Positions 25,927 through 35,200 are shown, counted from the first letter of the stretch. The stretch is DNA of 64,000 nucleotides from Arcticibacterium sp964021845 (GCF_964021845.1 NZ_CAXHZC010000006.1:124001-188000), one strand, 5' to 3'. The notes: a model not told the origin generated them from the sequence alone. Numbers and translations: made by a program.

Positions 25927-27406
25927 TACTCGGATTACTGTTGTTGTTTCTATTCGGACGTTTTCTATTATTCCTTCTATTGTTATTCTTTTTGGGTGGA
26001 CCACTCTTCGCCTGAGCATTTGGAGCTTTTTCTGCATTCGGTTTGATATCCCCGGTAGATGGTGCCCCTTGCTTATTTCTAGCTTGTGGCGGTCTATTGC
26101 CTTTAGGTTTCCTATCAGCTGGTGCTCCATGTTTTGCCCTTGCAGGTGCTGACTTATTGCTATTCGCTTTCCTTTCGATAGGTGCTCCTGGCTTCCCTTT
26201 GGCCTGAGCAGGCTTGTTGGTATTTGACCTATTATTTCCTTTATTCTGAGGCTTTCCTTTCCTGTTAGGACGTTTTTTGTTACCAGGTGTTTTGCCTGCC
26301 AATTTCTTATCTAACCTGTCTAGCTCATTATTGATTGGCTCCTTATTACTCACCACATCAACTAATAACTTCAGATCTTCTAAACTAACGGGTTTTTTAC
26401 CCGCTTTATTCATTTCCATAATTTCTACCACTCTTGTAGTAGCAATAGGATACCAGTTACTATCGTTTTTGTAGCCAAACCACATCAACCTTCTAAAAAT
26501 ATCCGTTTTCTGAAGATATGCCTCTCCTTTTTCAGTAAAGAGAGGTTTTGTTACTTTCGGAATGTCTTGAAGAGCATCCACATAAGTTTCTAGCTCATAA
26601 TTAAGGCAGCACTTAAGTCTACCACATTGCCCTGAAAGTTTAGCGGGATTTAGTGATAAGTTTTGATATCTGGCAGCCGATGTAGAAATAGACTTGAAAT
26701 CTGTAAGCCAAGTAGAGCAACAAAGTTCTCTTCCACATGAGCCAATTCCTCCAATTCTTGAGGCTTCTTGACGCATGCTAATTTGACGCATGTCTACTCT
26801 AATTCTAAACTCTGACGCAAGTCCTTTTATGAGTTCTCTAAAGTCAACTCTATCTTCGGCAGAATAATAAAAAGTGGCTTTAGAGTTATCAGATTGAAAC
26901 TCTACATCAGAAAGCTTCATTTTTAGTTTAAATTCAGACACAAGTTCCCTTACTCTATAGAGCGTAGGCATATCTCGATTAATGGCTTGCTGATGTTTTT
27001 CTAAATCTTGGTCGGTAGCTTTTCTGAGAATTTTAGTAAGCTCGTTATTATCTGAAATTCCTTTTTTGATGAGCTGCAATCTTACAAGCTCACCCTGCAA
27101 AGAAACTGTACCAATATGAAAGCCTGTAGACATTTGACATGCTACAAAATCACCCGTGTATAAATCTAGTTTTTTGGTATTTCTGAAGTATCCCTTTCTT
27201 CCTCCTTTAAATTTAACCTCCACCACATCATAACGCATGGAGCTAGGCAGGGCCATATCTGATAGCCAATCGAAAGTATTTAATTTGGTACAGCCTGTGC
27301 TGCACCCACCGCTACTACAGCCAGCGGTCTTATGATTAGTCTTCTCGTTGGTTGCGAGCGTTTTAACGCTACCGCACCCTCCGGAAGAGCATTGTCCACA
27401 TCCCAT
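25913..27406 (-). CDS. ricT: RicT/PSP1-domain protein with Cys-rich head and basic repeat tail
   Basis: 497 residues. The PSP1 core (about 55-320) contains VDMRQISMRQEASRIGGIGSCGRELCC, CGRLKCCLNYE and other Cys motifs of RicT/YaaT, which in Bacillus joins RicA and RicF in an iron-sulfur complex affecting RNA processing. The N-terminus holds three Cys-Gly-Ser clusters (CGQCSSGGCG, CSSGGCSTGC). From about residue 380 the tail is Lys/Arg/Asn/Pro-rich with three to four diverged repeats of the form A-x-x-x-K-x-GAP, and probably disordered and nucleic-acid binding. gldH follows with a 14-bp overlap. The Bacteroidota partners of RicT are uncertain. Confidence 0.85.
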   Translation of the reverse strand: MGCGQCSSGGCGSVKTLATNEKTNHKTAGCSSGGCSTGCTKLNTFDWLSDMALPSSMRYDVVEVKFKGGRKGYFRNTKKLDLYTGDFVACQMSTGFHIGTVSLQGELVRLQLIKKGISDNNELTKILRKATDQDLEKHQQAINRDMPTLYRVRELVSEFKLKMKLSDVEFQSDNSKATFYYSAEDRVDFRELIKGLASEFRIRVDMRQISMRQEASRIGGIGSCGRELCCSTWLTDFKSISTSAARYQNLSLNPAKLSGQCGRLKCCLNYELETYVDALQDIPKVTKPLFTEKGEAYLQKTDIFRRLMWFGYKNDSNWYPIATTRVVEIMEMNKAGKKPVSLEDLKLLVDVVSNKEPINNELDRLDKKLAGKTPGNKKRPNRKGKPQNKGNNRSNTNKPAQAKGKPGAPIERKANSNKSAPARAKHGAPADRKPKGNRPPQARNKQGAPSTGDIKPNAEKAPNAQAKSGPPKKNNNRRNNRKRPNRNNNSNPSNEKS

Positions 27407-27536
27407 ATATATATAAATTCAAGGGCATAATGCCCGTTATTCAAAACCTCTGCCTTAATTCACTTTTCAAACCTCTCACGCAGAGTACATAAACCTTCAA
27501 ACTCATTAACAGAGTCCAAGTTTTATCAAAAATAAT

Positions 27537-28826
27537 CTAATTATTATTCAAAGACAGTAAATCCTGCCCAATATCTTTCCTATAATACTTACCAGTATAT
27601 TTCACTTTTCGTGCCATACTCTGTGATTTCCTTACGGCCGCAGCCATAGTTTTTGCCAAACCAGTGAAGGCCATTACTCGTCCTCCGTTGGTCACTATTT
27701 CTCCTTCAGCATACTTAGTACCAGCATGAAAAACTATCGTATCGGCACTGCTTTCAGGAATTTCCATCTTGTGACCCTTTTTGTAAACTTCAGGATATCC
27801 ACCAGCTACCACTACAGATGTCACTGCAGATTTAGGCGTAGTTTTAAGTTTAATTTTATCCAATTTACCTTCCGCAGCAGCCTTAAAAATCCTTACTACA
27901 TCCGTCTGAATTCTTGGAAAAACCACCTGTGTTTCTGGGTCGCCCATTCTTACATTATACTCTATCACGTATGGCTCACCGCCATCATTCATTAGGCCAA
28001 TAAATATGAAACCTACATAGTCTATTTCATCTTTTTGGATACCTGCTAAAGTTGGCTTAACTACCTTTTCTTCTACTTTTTCCATAAAAGCAGCATCTGC
28101 AAATGGCACTGGCGAAACAGCTCCCATACCACCCGTATTTAAGCCAGTGTCTCCTACACCAATTCTTTTATAATCTTTGGCCTCTGGCAAAATCATATAA
28201 TTTTTCCCGTCGGTCAAAACGAAAACAGAAAGCTCAATACCTTTTAAAAACTGTTCTATAACCACCTTAGAGCTAGCATCACCAAATTTGGCATCTACCA
28301 GCATCTCTTTTAAAGTAAGCTTAGCTTCGGCAGTATCTTCCGTAATAATTACGCCTTTACCTGCAGCCAGACCATCTGCTTTTAAAACATAAGGACCTGG
28401 ATAAGAATCTATATAGACAAAACCTTCTTCGAGTGTATCTTTCGTGAAAGTTTTAGAAGCGGCCGTAGGAACATTATGACGTAGCATAAAGTCCTTTGAA
28501 AAGTCTTTACTCCCTTCCAGCATAGCACCTTTAGCAGAAGGCCCTATTATTTTTACTTTTTTAAGTTGCTTATCCTGCTTAAAGAAATCTACAATTCCGG
28601 CTACTAGCGGAGCTTCTGGCCCTACCACCACCATTTCAATTTCTTTCTCTAGCACAAAACTTTTAATAGCCTCAAAGTCAAGAATTGAAATATTCACGTT
28701 TTCAGCTATTTCAGAAGTTCCTGCATTACCCGGTGCTACATAAAGTTTTTCACACCTGCTTGACTGGGCCATTTTCCATGCAAAAGTGTGCTCTCTTCCT
28801 CCTGAACCTAAAACTAGAATATTCAT
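27537..28826 (-). CDS. purD: phosphoribosylamine-glycine ligase
   Basis: 429 residues, normal PurD length. It joins glycine to phosphoribosylamine with ATP, the second step of purine synthesis. The N-terminus is the expected MNILVLGSGGREHTFAWK. ATP-grasp elements are YVLKADGLAAGKGV, LNTGGMGAVSPVPF and VIEYNVRMGDPETQVVFPR. The start was placed four codons inside the longest frame so that the protein begins at this conserved N-terminus. No other purine genes are adjacent. Confidence 0.96.
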   Translation of the reverse strand: MNILVLGSGGREHTFAWKMAQSSRCEKLYVAPGNAGTSEIAENVNISILDFEAIKSFVLEKEIEMVVVGPEAPLVAGIVDFFKQDKQLKKVKIIGPSAKGAMLEGSKDFSKDFMLRHNVPTAASKTFTKDTLEEGFVYIDSYPGPYVLKADGLAAGKGVIITEDTAEAKLTLKEMLVDAKFGDASSKVVIEQFLKGIELSVFVLTDGKNYMILPEAKDYKRIGVGDTGLNTGGMGAVSPVPFADAAFMEKVEEKVVKPTLAGIQKDEIDYVGFIFIGLMNDGGEPYVIEYNVRMGDPETQVVFPRIQTDVVRIFKAAAEGKLDKIKLKTTPKSAVTSVVVAGGYPEVYKKGHKMEIPESSADTIVFHAGTKYAEGEIVTNGGRVMAFTGLAKTMAAAVRKSQSMARKVKYTGKYYRKDIGQDLLSLNNN

Positions 28827-28980
28827 ATAAAATTTCACTTTCTTTTTAAAGATGACAAATGTCGTGAAGTTTTGGGGCTTGTGGAAATTAATTTGAATAC
28901 ATCGGCATTATAGTATAAGACTAATGCCTGATAACATTTTTTAAAGTATGTGACTAAAAACAGCCTTTTCTTCTCCCTTT

Positions 28981-28988
28981 TAACTTTG
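28981..28988 (+). promoter_or_regulatory. TAACTTTG -7 box before the sugar operon
   Basis: Exact match to the Bacteroidota -7 consensus TAnnTTTG, 40 bp before the kinase start. No clear TTG -33 element is seen at the right distance, so support is partial. Confidence 0.4.
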
Positions 28989-29028
28989 AATCATAATCGG
29001 AACTGTGTTTATTTGAAGAAAAAAACTA

Positions 29029-30387
29029 ATGCAAAAGGCTTGTCTTGTTTTTGATGTTTTACGTCATGTTTTAAACGTGACTGTCTTTGACCAAAAACTG
29101 AATGTTCTTTTTCATTCAAGCACGCCTAAACAACTTATTACTTCTAAAAACGAAGGTAGAGTTGAAGATTTAAACAGCATTAAAGAATGGATTGACAGTA
29201 ATGTCAAAATCCATGAAGCCTCTGAAAAATACGAGATTGCAGCCATAAACTTCACTTCTTACGTAGGCGGCATAGCCCACTTAGACGCTAATAACGAGCT
29301 AGTTCTTCCTATCTGGGATATTGACCGAAGGTTTGATTATACTACCAGAACGGCCATTGAGAAAACCTTAGGAAAAAACAATCTTAAAAAGGAAGACGCT
29401 CAAATTACTGTCAACAGCTTTGAAACAGCTGCTCTTCAGCTACTCTATTTTAAAAACACCAAACCTGAACTGTTTGAGAAAATAACCAAGAGTGTTTCTA
29501 TAGCTCAGTATTTTCAAGCTCAATTCACAAAAAAATACTTTCATGATTATTCTATAGTAGCCTGTCATTCGGGAGCGTGGGATTTTACAAAAAAAGATTA
29601 TTTAAAATGGATAGATAGTGAGAAGTTAAACGCCTTTAAACTTCAAATAAAACGTTCATCTGAATTTATAGAGGTGGATAAGCTTGTTATTGGTGCTGGT
29701 ATGTATTACAAAGTGGCAGAAACAATACCCTTTCTAAAGGCTATTAAAGAACGCTTCGTTTTACTAAGTACGGGTGCATGGACTATTTGCATAAACCCTT
29801 TTAACCATACCAAAGCCACCGAGAATGACTTGGCAAACAACTGTTTCAATGTTTTGAACCAAGATGGCAAAAGAATAAAAATGGCTCGCCTGTTTAGTGG
29901 AAACGAACATACTAGGCAAATTGAACACCTTGCCACTCATTTCAACGTGAAACCTAAGCATTGTTTAAAAATTGACTATGATGCTAACATAGTAAGACGT
30001 CTAAGAAAAAGCACCAGCCAGGTAGTACCTGATAATACAGAACTTGGCAATATGCTGGATAGTCCTTTTATGGAGCGAAATCTCAACAATTTCGCTAGTA
30101 TTGAAGAAGCCTACCACCAGTTCATTATGGATTTAGTAGCTCAGCAGGTGGCTTCAATTAAATTGACTATTGAGCACCGCCCTATCATCGAAAAAATATT
30201 TGTAGAAGGTGGACTAGCAAAAAACAGCATTTTTATGGAACTTCTTTCTGAAGCTTTTCATGATAAAAAAGTTTATAAAGTTGGTTTTGAAGACACCGCA
30301 GCCATGGGTGCAGCCTTAGTTATTGGCGAAGCCTGGGGTGCAGAAAAACCAGCCGAAGAATTATTAGAATTAGAATTAATAGAATAG
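29029..30387 (+). CDS. FGGY-family carbohydrate kinase
   Basis: 452 residues. The two-domain sugar-kinase fold is shown by the N-terminal CLVFDVLRHVLNVTVFD phosphate loop, the central VLLSTGAWTICINPF segment typical of fuculose/rhamnulose-type kinases, and the C-terminal FVEGGLAKNSIFMELLSEAF and DTAAMGAALVIGEAWG adenosine-binding signatures. It should phosphorylate a ketose or similar sugar. The fucosidase gene follows after 3 bp, which favours L-fuculose or a related deoxy-sugar as substrate. No fucose isomerase or aldolase gene is in the window, so the pathway is incomplete here. Confidence 0.82.
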   Translation: MQKACLVFDVLRHVLNVTVFDQKLNVLFHSSTPKQLITSKNEGRVEDLNSIKEWIDSNVKIHEASEKYEIAAINFTSYVGGIAHLDANNELVLPIWDIDRRFDYTTRTAIEKTLGKNNLKKEDAQITVNSFETAALQLLYFKNTKPELFEKITKSVSIAQYFQAQFTKKYFHDYSIVACHSGAWDFTKKDYLKWIDSEKLNAFKLQIKRSSEFIEVDKLVIGAGMYYKVAETIPFLKAIKERFVLLSTGAWTICINPFNHTKATENDLANNCFNVLNQDGKRIKMARLFSGNEHTRQIEHLATHFNVKPKHCLKIDYDANIVRRLRKSTSQVVPDNTELGNMLDSPFMERNLNNFASIEEAYHQFIMDLVAQQVASIKLTIEHRPIIEKIFVEGGLAKNSIFMELLSEAFHDKKVYKVGFEDTAAMGAALVIGEAWGAEKPAEELLELELIE

Positions 30388-30390
30388 TAA

Positions 30391-31854
30391 ATGAAGCAAA
30401 TTGCTCTTGTTTTAACATTTTTAAGTGTTGTTATTACCTCTTGTCAAGAATCCGCCACTCCCCCCGAAGCTTATGGAGTCCTTCCTTCAGAACGTCAATT
30501 AGCTTGGCACGAAATGGAAACCTATGCACTGGTTCATTTCACTCCTACCACTTTTGAAAACAAAGAATGGGGCTATGGTGATGCCGACCCTTCAGTTTTC
30601 AATCCTTCTAATTTTGACCCAAACCAAATAGTTGGTGCCGCTAAAGCCGGAGGTCTGAAGGGTTTAATATTAGTAGCGAAACACCACGATGGTTTTGCAC
30701 TTTGGCCTACCAAGTCTACCGAATACAATATCACAAAAAGCCCGTGGAAAGATGGCGAAGGTGATATGGTTAAAGAGTTTCAAGAAGCCTGTGAAAGAGC
30801 AGGTCTTAAATTTGGCGTTTACTGTTCACCGTGGGACAGAAATAGTGAGTTTTATGGCACGCCAAAGTATCTTGAAATTTACAGAACTCAGTTAAAGGAG
30901 CTATATAGTAATTACGGTGAGTTTTTTATGAGTTGGCATGACGGAGCCAATGGAGGCGACGGCTATTATGGCGGAGCCAATGAAGCTCGAAAAATAGATA
31001 ACACTACCTATTACGACTGGACAAATACGTGGGAAGGCATTACAAGAAAACTACAACCTACCGCTAATATTTTTAGTGACATAGGTTTAGATGTGAGATG
31101 GGTAGGTGGTGAGCACGGTTATGCTGCAGAAACACACTGGGCTACATTTTCGCCAGAAGCCAATACAGGCTCTGTGCCAGTTCCCGGAAATGTAAATACC
31201 CTAGTAAGTAGCACTGGAACTAGAAATGGTAAGTACTGGATGCCTGCAGAGTGCGACGTACCCCTTAGGCCAGGATGGTTTTATCACCCTGAAGAAGATG
31301 GCAAAGAAAAAGACGCTGAAGCTCTTTTTGACCTTTACTTAAAAAGTGTAGGTCGTGGTGCTGGCCTTGACTTAGGTTTAGCTCCAACCCCAGAAGGAAT
31401 TCTTCACAATAATGATGTAGAAATTCTTAAAAAATTCGGAACAAGATTAGCTGATACTTTCCGTGAAAATTATATTTCGGGAGCTACTTTAAAAGCCAGC
31501 AATGTTAGAGGTACTGCTTTTGGAGAGGAGTTTTTGATAGATGACGACAGGTATTCTTACTGGGCAACAGACGATGAAGTCACAAATGCTTCACTTGAAA
31601 TTGAATTATCAAAACCTGCTAATTTCGATTTGATAAGAATTCGTGAAAATATAAAACTAGGTCAACGAATTGACAAAGCTACGGTAGAAGTATTTGTGAA
31701 TGATGCTTGGAAAATAGTAGGTGAAGTTAACAGCATAGGAGCTACTCGATTAATAAAACTTGACACTCCGGTAGAAAGCGATAAAATCAGGATTACGTTT
31801 AACGCACCCGTAGCTATTTGTATTAGTGATATTGGTATATTTAAGATTAAATGA
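30391..31854 (+). CDS. alpha-L-fucosidase (GH29), lipoprotein
   Basis: 487 residues. The leader has a lipobox (VITSC, Cys18). The GH29 barrel (about 30-350) contains GLILVAKHHDGFALWPTKST with the substrate-binding His pair, and FFMSWHDGANGGDGYYGG where Asp184 is the likely nucleophile. The C-terminal 130 residues (TFRENYISGATLKASNVRGT and following) form a discoidin-like beta domain common behind GH29. It should release alpha-linked L-fucose from glycans in the periplasm or at the surface. Sequence features fit the subfamily with narrower linkage choice. It overlaps the next kinase gene by 4 bp (ATGA). Confidence 0.92.
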   Translation: MKQIALVLTFLSVVITSCQESATPPEAYGVLPSERQLAWHEMETYALVHFTPTTFENKEWGYGDADPSVFNPSNFDPNQIVGAAKAGGLKGLILVAKHHDGFALWPTKSTEYNITKSPWKDGEGDMVKEFQEACERAGLKFGVYCSPWDRNSEFYGTPKYLEIYRTQLKELYSNYGEFFMSWHDGANGGDGYYGGANEARKIDNTTYYDWTNTWEGITRKLQPTANIFSDIGLDVRWVGGEHGYAAETHWATFSPEANTGSVPVPGNVNTLVSSTGTRNGKYWMPAECDVPLRPGWFYHPEEDGKEKDAEALFDLYLKSVGRGAGLDLGLAPTPEGILHNNDVEILKKFGTRLADTFRENYISGATLKASNVRGTAFGEEFLIDDDRYSYWATDDEVTNASLEIELSKPANFDLIRIRENIKLGQRIDKATVEVFVNDAWKIVGEVNSIGATRLIKLDTPVESDKIRITFNAPVAICISDIGIFKIK

Positions 31855-32891
31855 ATTTAAAGGACGTTTTAGCGGCTTGGGGCTTAAATGCTTCTAATTT
31901 TAAAGAACAAAAGATTGGCTCTGGCCATATTCATCAAACCCTAAAACTAGAAGGAGATGAGGACTATGTTATTCAAAAATTAAATACCGCTGTTTTTAAA
32001 GACCCAGAACTGATTGAAAAAAACATTGGGCTGGTTAGAGAGCATTTAGCTAAACATAATCCAGACTATCTATTTTTAGCTTCTATTCCAACTTTAGAAA
32101 ATAAAAACGTCTTTTTTGATGGCAACCATTACTGGCGTTTGACAAGGTTTGTAGCTAATTCTAATACCATTGACACTGTAGAAAACCCAGAAGCTGCCCA
32201 CGAAGCTGCAAAGGCTTTTGGTGAGCTAGGGAAACACCTTGATGGCATTTCGATTGAAAGTTTTGAAGAAAGCATTGTCAATTTTCACAATTTAGATTTC
32301 CGTTTTGAAGAATTTAAAACGGCCTTAGAAAACGGACTGAAAGACCGAAAAAAACATGCCTACGCTATTATAGATTTTTACCTAGCAAATGACCGCATCC
32401 TTAAAATTTTTAACGAACTTATAAGTCAAAACACCCTGCCAAAACGTGTACAGCACCACGACACTAAAATCAATAATGTACTGCTAGACAAAACAAGCTT
32501 TAAGGCTTTAGCTATATGTGATTTGGACACCATAATGCCTGGTTATTTCATTTCGGATTTGGGCGATATGGTGCGAACCTACACCTCTGCCGAAAATGAA
32601 GACAGTACCAACTGGGATGAAGTAAAACTTAGACCGGCCTATTACGAGGCTTTAATAAAAGGCTATTTATCAGAAATGGAGACTGTTTTAAGTCCATCTG
32701 AAAAAGCCAATTTACATTACGCAGGGCAATTTATGATTTACATGCAGGGCTTGCGTTTTCTGAGTGATTATTTACAAGGCGACACGTATTACCCTGTGAA
32801 GTACGACCTTCATAATTTTGATAGAGCCAAAAATCAAATGCTTCTTTTAAAAAGTCTTCAGGAGTATCTTGCTGCTAAAGGTTTAAGTTAA
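31851..32891 (+). CDS. APH-fold sugar kinase, NahK-like
   Basis: 346 residues with the aminoglycoside-phosphotransferase fold. Brenner's motif appears as HHDTKINNVLLD (catalytic Asp), and the metal-binding DxD as CDLDTIMPGYFISDLGDMVR. This pattern, with the TIMPG continuation, is that of N-acetylhexosamine 1-kinases (NahK) rather than of antibiotic kinases. It would phosphorylate a free amino sugar such as GalNAc or GlcNAc at C1. Its start overlaps the fucosidase stop by 4 bp. The three genes of this operon therefore suggest release of fucose from, and capture of sugars from, a fucosylated aminoglycan; this is inference. Confidence 0.8.
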   Translation: MNLKDVLAAWGLNASNFKEQKIGSGHIHQTLKLEGDEDYVIQKLNTAVFKDPELIEKNIGLVREHLAKHNPDYLFLASIPTLENKNVFFDGNHYWRLTRFVANSNTIDTVENPEAAHEAAKAFGELGKHLDGISIESFEESIVNFHNLDFRFEEFKTALENGLKDRKKHAYAIIDFYLANDRILKIFNELISQNTLPKRVQHHDTKINNVLLDKTSFKALAICDLDTIMPGYFISDLGDMVRTYTSAENEDSTNWDEVKLRPAYYEALIKGYLSEMETVLSPSEKANLHYAGQFMIYMQGLRFLSDYLQGDTYYPVKYDLHNFDRAKNQMLLLKSLQEYLAAKGLS

Positions 32892-32913
32892 TTGAGCTGT
32901 AAATATTTGTCAC

Positions 32914-32939
32914 GATTTTGGCTTTCTATCGCCAAAATC
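32914..32939 (+). repeat. inverted repeat behind the sugar operon
   Basis: GATTTTGGC and GCCAAAATC form a perfect 9-bp stem with an 8-base loop, 23 bp behind the operon stop. It lacks a T run, so it is more likely an mRNA 3' structure than a classical terminator. Confidence 0.45.
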
Positions 32940-32969
32940 CCGCCAAATGAAACTAACCTAAAACAAAAA

Positions 32970-32994
32970 TAGCGACGGGTTTTACCCGTCGCTA
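32970..32994 (-). terminator. terminator of the glycerate kinase gene
   Basis: Perfect 11-bp stem TAGCGACGGGT/ACCCGTCGCTA with a 3-base loop. On the minus strand it is followed by TTTTTGTTTT, a good T-tract, 42 bp behind the glycerate kinase stop. Confidence 0.85.
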
Positions 32995-33035
32995 CCAATA
33001 TTATACCCCTACCGAGCATCAATTATATAGATTTC

Positions 33036-34136
33036 TTAAGCTAAGTCAAGCACAATTTGTTCGCCTAACCTAGTCAATAGAAGCTTTGCGTTTTCAATGG
33101 CTTCACTTTTTGATATTTTGTCATTTACTAAGGAATAAACCTTTTTCAATCCTAAGGTCTCAGATTCCTTTTCAGAAAGCTCGTTCATTCCACAAACTGC
33201 TATAACTGGAGCCGTAGCTTTTTTACAAATTCCAGAAATCAACTTTCCTGAAAGTGTTTGATGGTCTAATTTTCCTTCTCCAGTAATTGCTAAATCAACA
33301 GCTTTCAGTTTTTCGTCAAGACCAATGATGTCTAAAATGGTCTCTGTCCCAGGAAGTATTTCTGCATCAAAGAAGGCTGACATTCCTGCTCCCACTCCAC
33401 CAGCAGCACCTCCTCCAGCTATTTCGCTAACATCTTTGCCTAAATCTTTCAAAATAACTTCCGACAGATTCTTCAGTCCTGCGTCTAACCTTTCAATGGT
33501 TTCCTCATCTGCACCTTTTTGAGCAGCAAAAACATGAGCGGCACCATTTGGCCCGTAAAGCGGATTATTGACATCCGCTACTATTTTGAGTTTGAAATCT
33601 AACTTCTCTTCTGGTGGAACAATTTTCTTAATCTGAGACAAACCTTCGCCAATAGTCAAAACCGATTCACCCGTTTCATCTAAAAACTTATAGCCTAAAG
33701 TTTGAGCCATGCCTATACCTCCATCATTTGTGGCTGTGCCACCTACAAAAAGATAAACTACATCTGCTCCGTTTTTTACAGCATGCTTAATCTGCTGACC
33801 TGTGCCATAAGACGTAGTAAACTCTGGGTTCCTTTGCGACTCTTTTATCAAATGTAAACCACTAGCGGCAGCCATCTCAATGTAAGCCGTATTTCCTTTT
33901 CTCAAATAGGAAGCTGTGGTAGTTCGCCAAAAAGGGTCTTTTACAAACTGCTTAACCTCATCCGCCTGCAAAGACTCATTAATTGCAGTTAAAGAACCTT
34001 CGCCCCCGTCAGCTACAGAAATCACTTCTATGCTAGCATCTTGTTTTTTATTCAGAATGCCTTCTTTTAAGGCTTCTCCTACTTCTTTTGATGTTAAACT
34101 ACCCTTAAAGGAATCTGAGGAAATTAGTATTTTCAT
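33036..34136 (-). CDS. glycerate kinase (GK-I type)
   Basis: 366 residues from the ATG that gives the family N-terminus (MKILISSDSFKGSLTSKEV). Conserved segments include VADGGEGSLTAI, the glycine-rich AGGGAAGGVGAGMSAFFDAEILPGTE and DLAITGEGKLDHQTLSGKLISGI. It phosphorylates D-glycerate to 2- or 3-phosphoglycerate in the cytoplasm. It stands beside the fucose-type operon but is transcribed towards it, so a functional link is not shown. It is divergent from the NIPSNAP gene. Confidence 0.93.
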   Translation of the reverse strand: MKILISSDSFKGSLTSKEVGEALKEGILNKKQDASIEVISVADGGEGSLTAINESLQADEVKQFVKDPFWRTTTASYLRKGNTAYIEMAAASGLHLIKESQRNPEFTTSYGTGQQIKHAVKNGADVVYLFVGGTATNDGGIGMAQTLGYKFLDETGESVLTIGEGLSQIKKIVPPEEKLDFKLKIVADVNNPLYGPNGAAHVFAAQKGADEETIERLDAGLKNLSEVILKDLGKDVSEIAGGGAAGGVGAGMSAFFDAEILPGTETILDIIGLDEKLKAVDLAITGEGKLDHQTLSGKLISGICKKATAPVIAVCGMNELSEKESETLGLKKVYSLVNDKISKSEAIENAKLLLTRLGEQIVLDLA

Positions 34137-34285
34137 AGTATTAATTGTTCGGGCAAAGAACAGCAATGAATTAGTTAAAAGTTCAGTTCTGTCTACTTTG
34201 TCAATTAGAATGTGACATACATCATTGCGAAAGGCGACTTATAGGTTTAAATTGCTTCCATTATAATAAAACACCCTGAAACGAA

Positions 34286-35029
34286 ATGAGAAAAACACTA
34301 ATAACCCTATGCCTCGCCCTATTTACTTTAGGAGCCTTTGCTCAAAATGAATTTTATGAACTTAGAGTGTACTCCATGAAACGTGGTGGGCCAGCTTCAG
34401 GACTCCATAATTACTTAGAAAAAGCATTAATGCCTGCCTTAAACAGAGAAGGCGTGAAGAACATTGGAGCCTTTGAAGAGTATGGCATGAGCCAGCCAGC
34501 CAAGTTTTATCTTTTGATTCCTTATGCAAGCATGAGTTCTTACGAAACTATTCATGCCAATTTAAAAACAGACAAAACCTTTATTAAAGACTCCCAAGCC
34601 TATAATGAGCTATCGCAAGTAGCTTTTCCTTATGACAGAGTGGAAGTATCTCACTTTAGAGCCTTTGACGGAATACCTCAATTAATAAAACCTGCGAGTG
34701 GTTCTATGCTTTTTGAATTAAGAACCTATGAAAGCTACAGCGAAGACGCCGCCAGAAGAAAAAGAAAAATGTTTAACGAAGGCGAAATAGAGATTTTTGA
34801 GAAGACAGGTTTAAATTCTGTTTTCTTTGGTGAGAAACTAGCCGGACCACAAATGCCAGCTTTGACCTATATGCTAGCTTTTAAAGATATGGAAGAGCGT
34901 GATGCCAACTGGGCCAAATTTATCTCTCATCCAGACTGGAAAACTATTTCTAGTTTAGAAGAATATGCCAACTCAGTTTCTGATATCAAAAGAACATTTT
35001 TGAAGCCTTTGGGATATTCGCAGTTGTAA
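34286..35029 (+). CDS. secreted NIPSNAP-family protein
   Basis: 247 residues. A signal peptide (MRKTLITLCLALFTLGAFAQ) is followed by two NIPSNAP/dimeric ferredoxin-like domains, the first starting NEFYELRVYSMKRGGPASGLHNYLEKALMPAL and the second FELRTYESYSEDAARRKRKMF. Secreted members are common in Bacteroidota beside carbohydrate genes; their biochemical role is not established. It is monocistronic as far as can be seen, divergent from glycerate kinase. Confidence 0.85.
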   Translation: MRKTLITLCLALFTLGAFAQNEFYELRVYSMKRGGPASGLHNYLEKALMPALNREGVKNIGAFEEYGMSQPAKFYLLIPYASMSSYETIHANLKTDKTFIKDSQAYNELSQVAFPYDRVEVSHFRAFDGIPQLIKPASGSMLFELRTYESYSEDAARRKRKMFNEGEIEIFEKTGLNSVFFGEKLAGPQMPALTYMLAFKDMEERDANWAKFISHPDWKTISSLEEYANSVSDIKRTFLKPLGYSQL

Positions 35030-35044
35030 GCACAAACATTTGTA

Positions 35045-35195
35045 GCTCACCACCGCCTTAAATGCGGCTCATTTTTGGTGAAAAATGAGCCATAAATTAC
35101 TGCCATATGAGCCACAATTAACTTGTGGCTCATTTTTATTTACAATAAAGCTCAAAATGTTTTATATTTGAGCTTTAAATGCATAAGAAGTGAGC
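35045..35195. promoter_or_regulatory. array of TGAGCC half-sites in three inverted repeats before the Fic gene
   Basis: Dyad 1: GGCTCATTTTT (35066-35076) with AAAAATGAGCC (35081-35091). Dyad 2: ATGAGCCACAA (35107-35117) with TTGTGGCTCAT (35123-35133). Dyad 3: AAAGCTCAAA (35147-35156) with TTTGAGCTTT (35167-35176). A further TGAGCC lies at about 35191, just before the start. All share the half-site TGAGC(C). The array fills the space between NIPSNAP and the Fic gene and probably binds the winged-helix part of that protein or another regulator. Confidence 0.65.
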
Positions 35196-35200
35196 CAGAA

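Noticed and set aside
25927..26130. N-terminal extension of the gldH frame
   Set aside because: The extension runs through the repeat-coding tail of ricT in another frame and would bury the lipoprotein leader.
35123..35200. TTG-initiated extension of the Fic protein
   Set aside because: It begins inside regulatory dyad 2 and encodes residues unlike any Fic N-terminus. The ATG at 35201 gives a clean winged helix.
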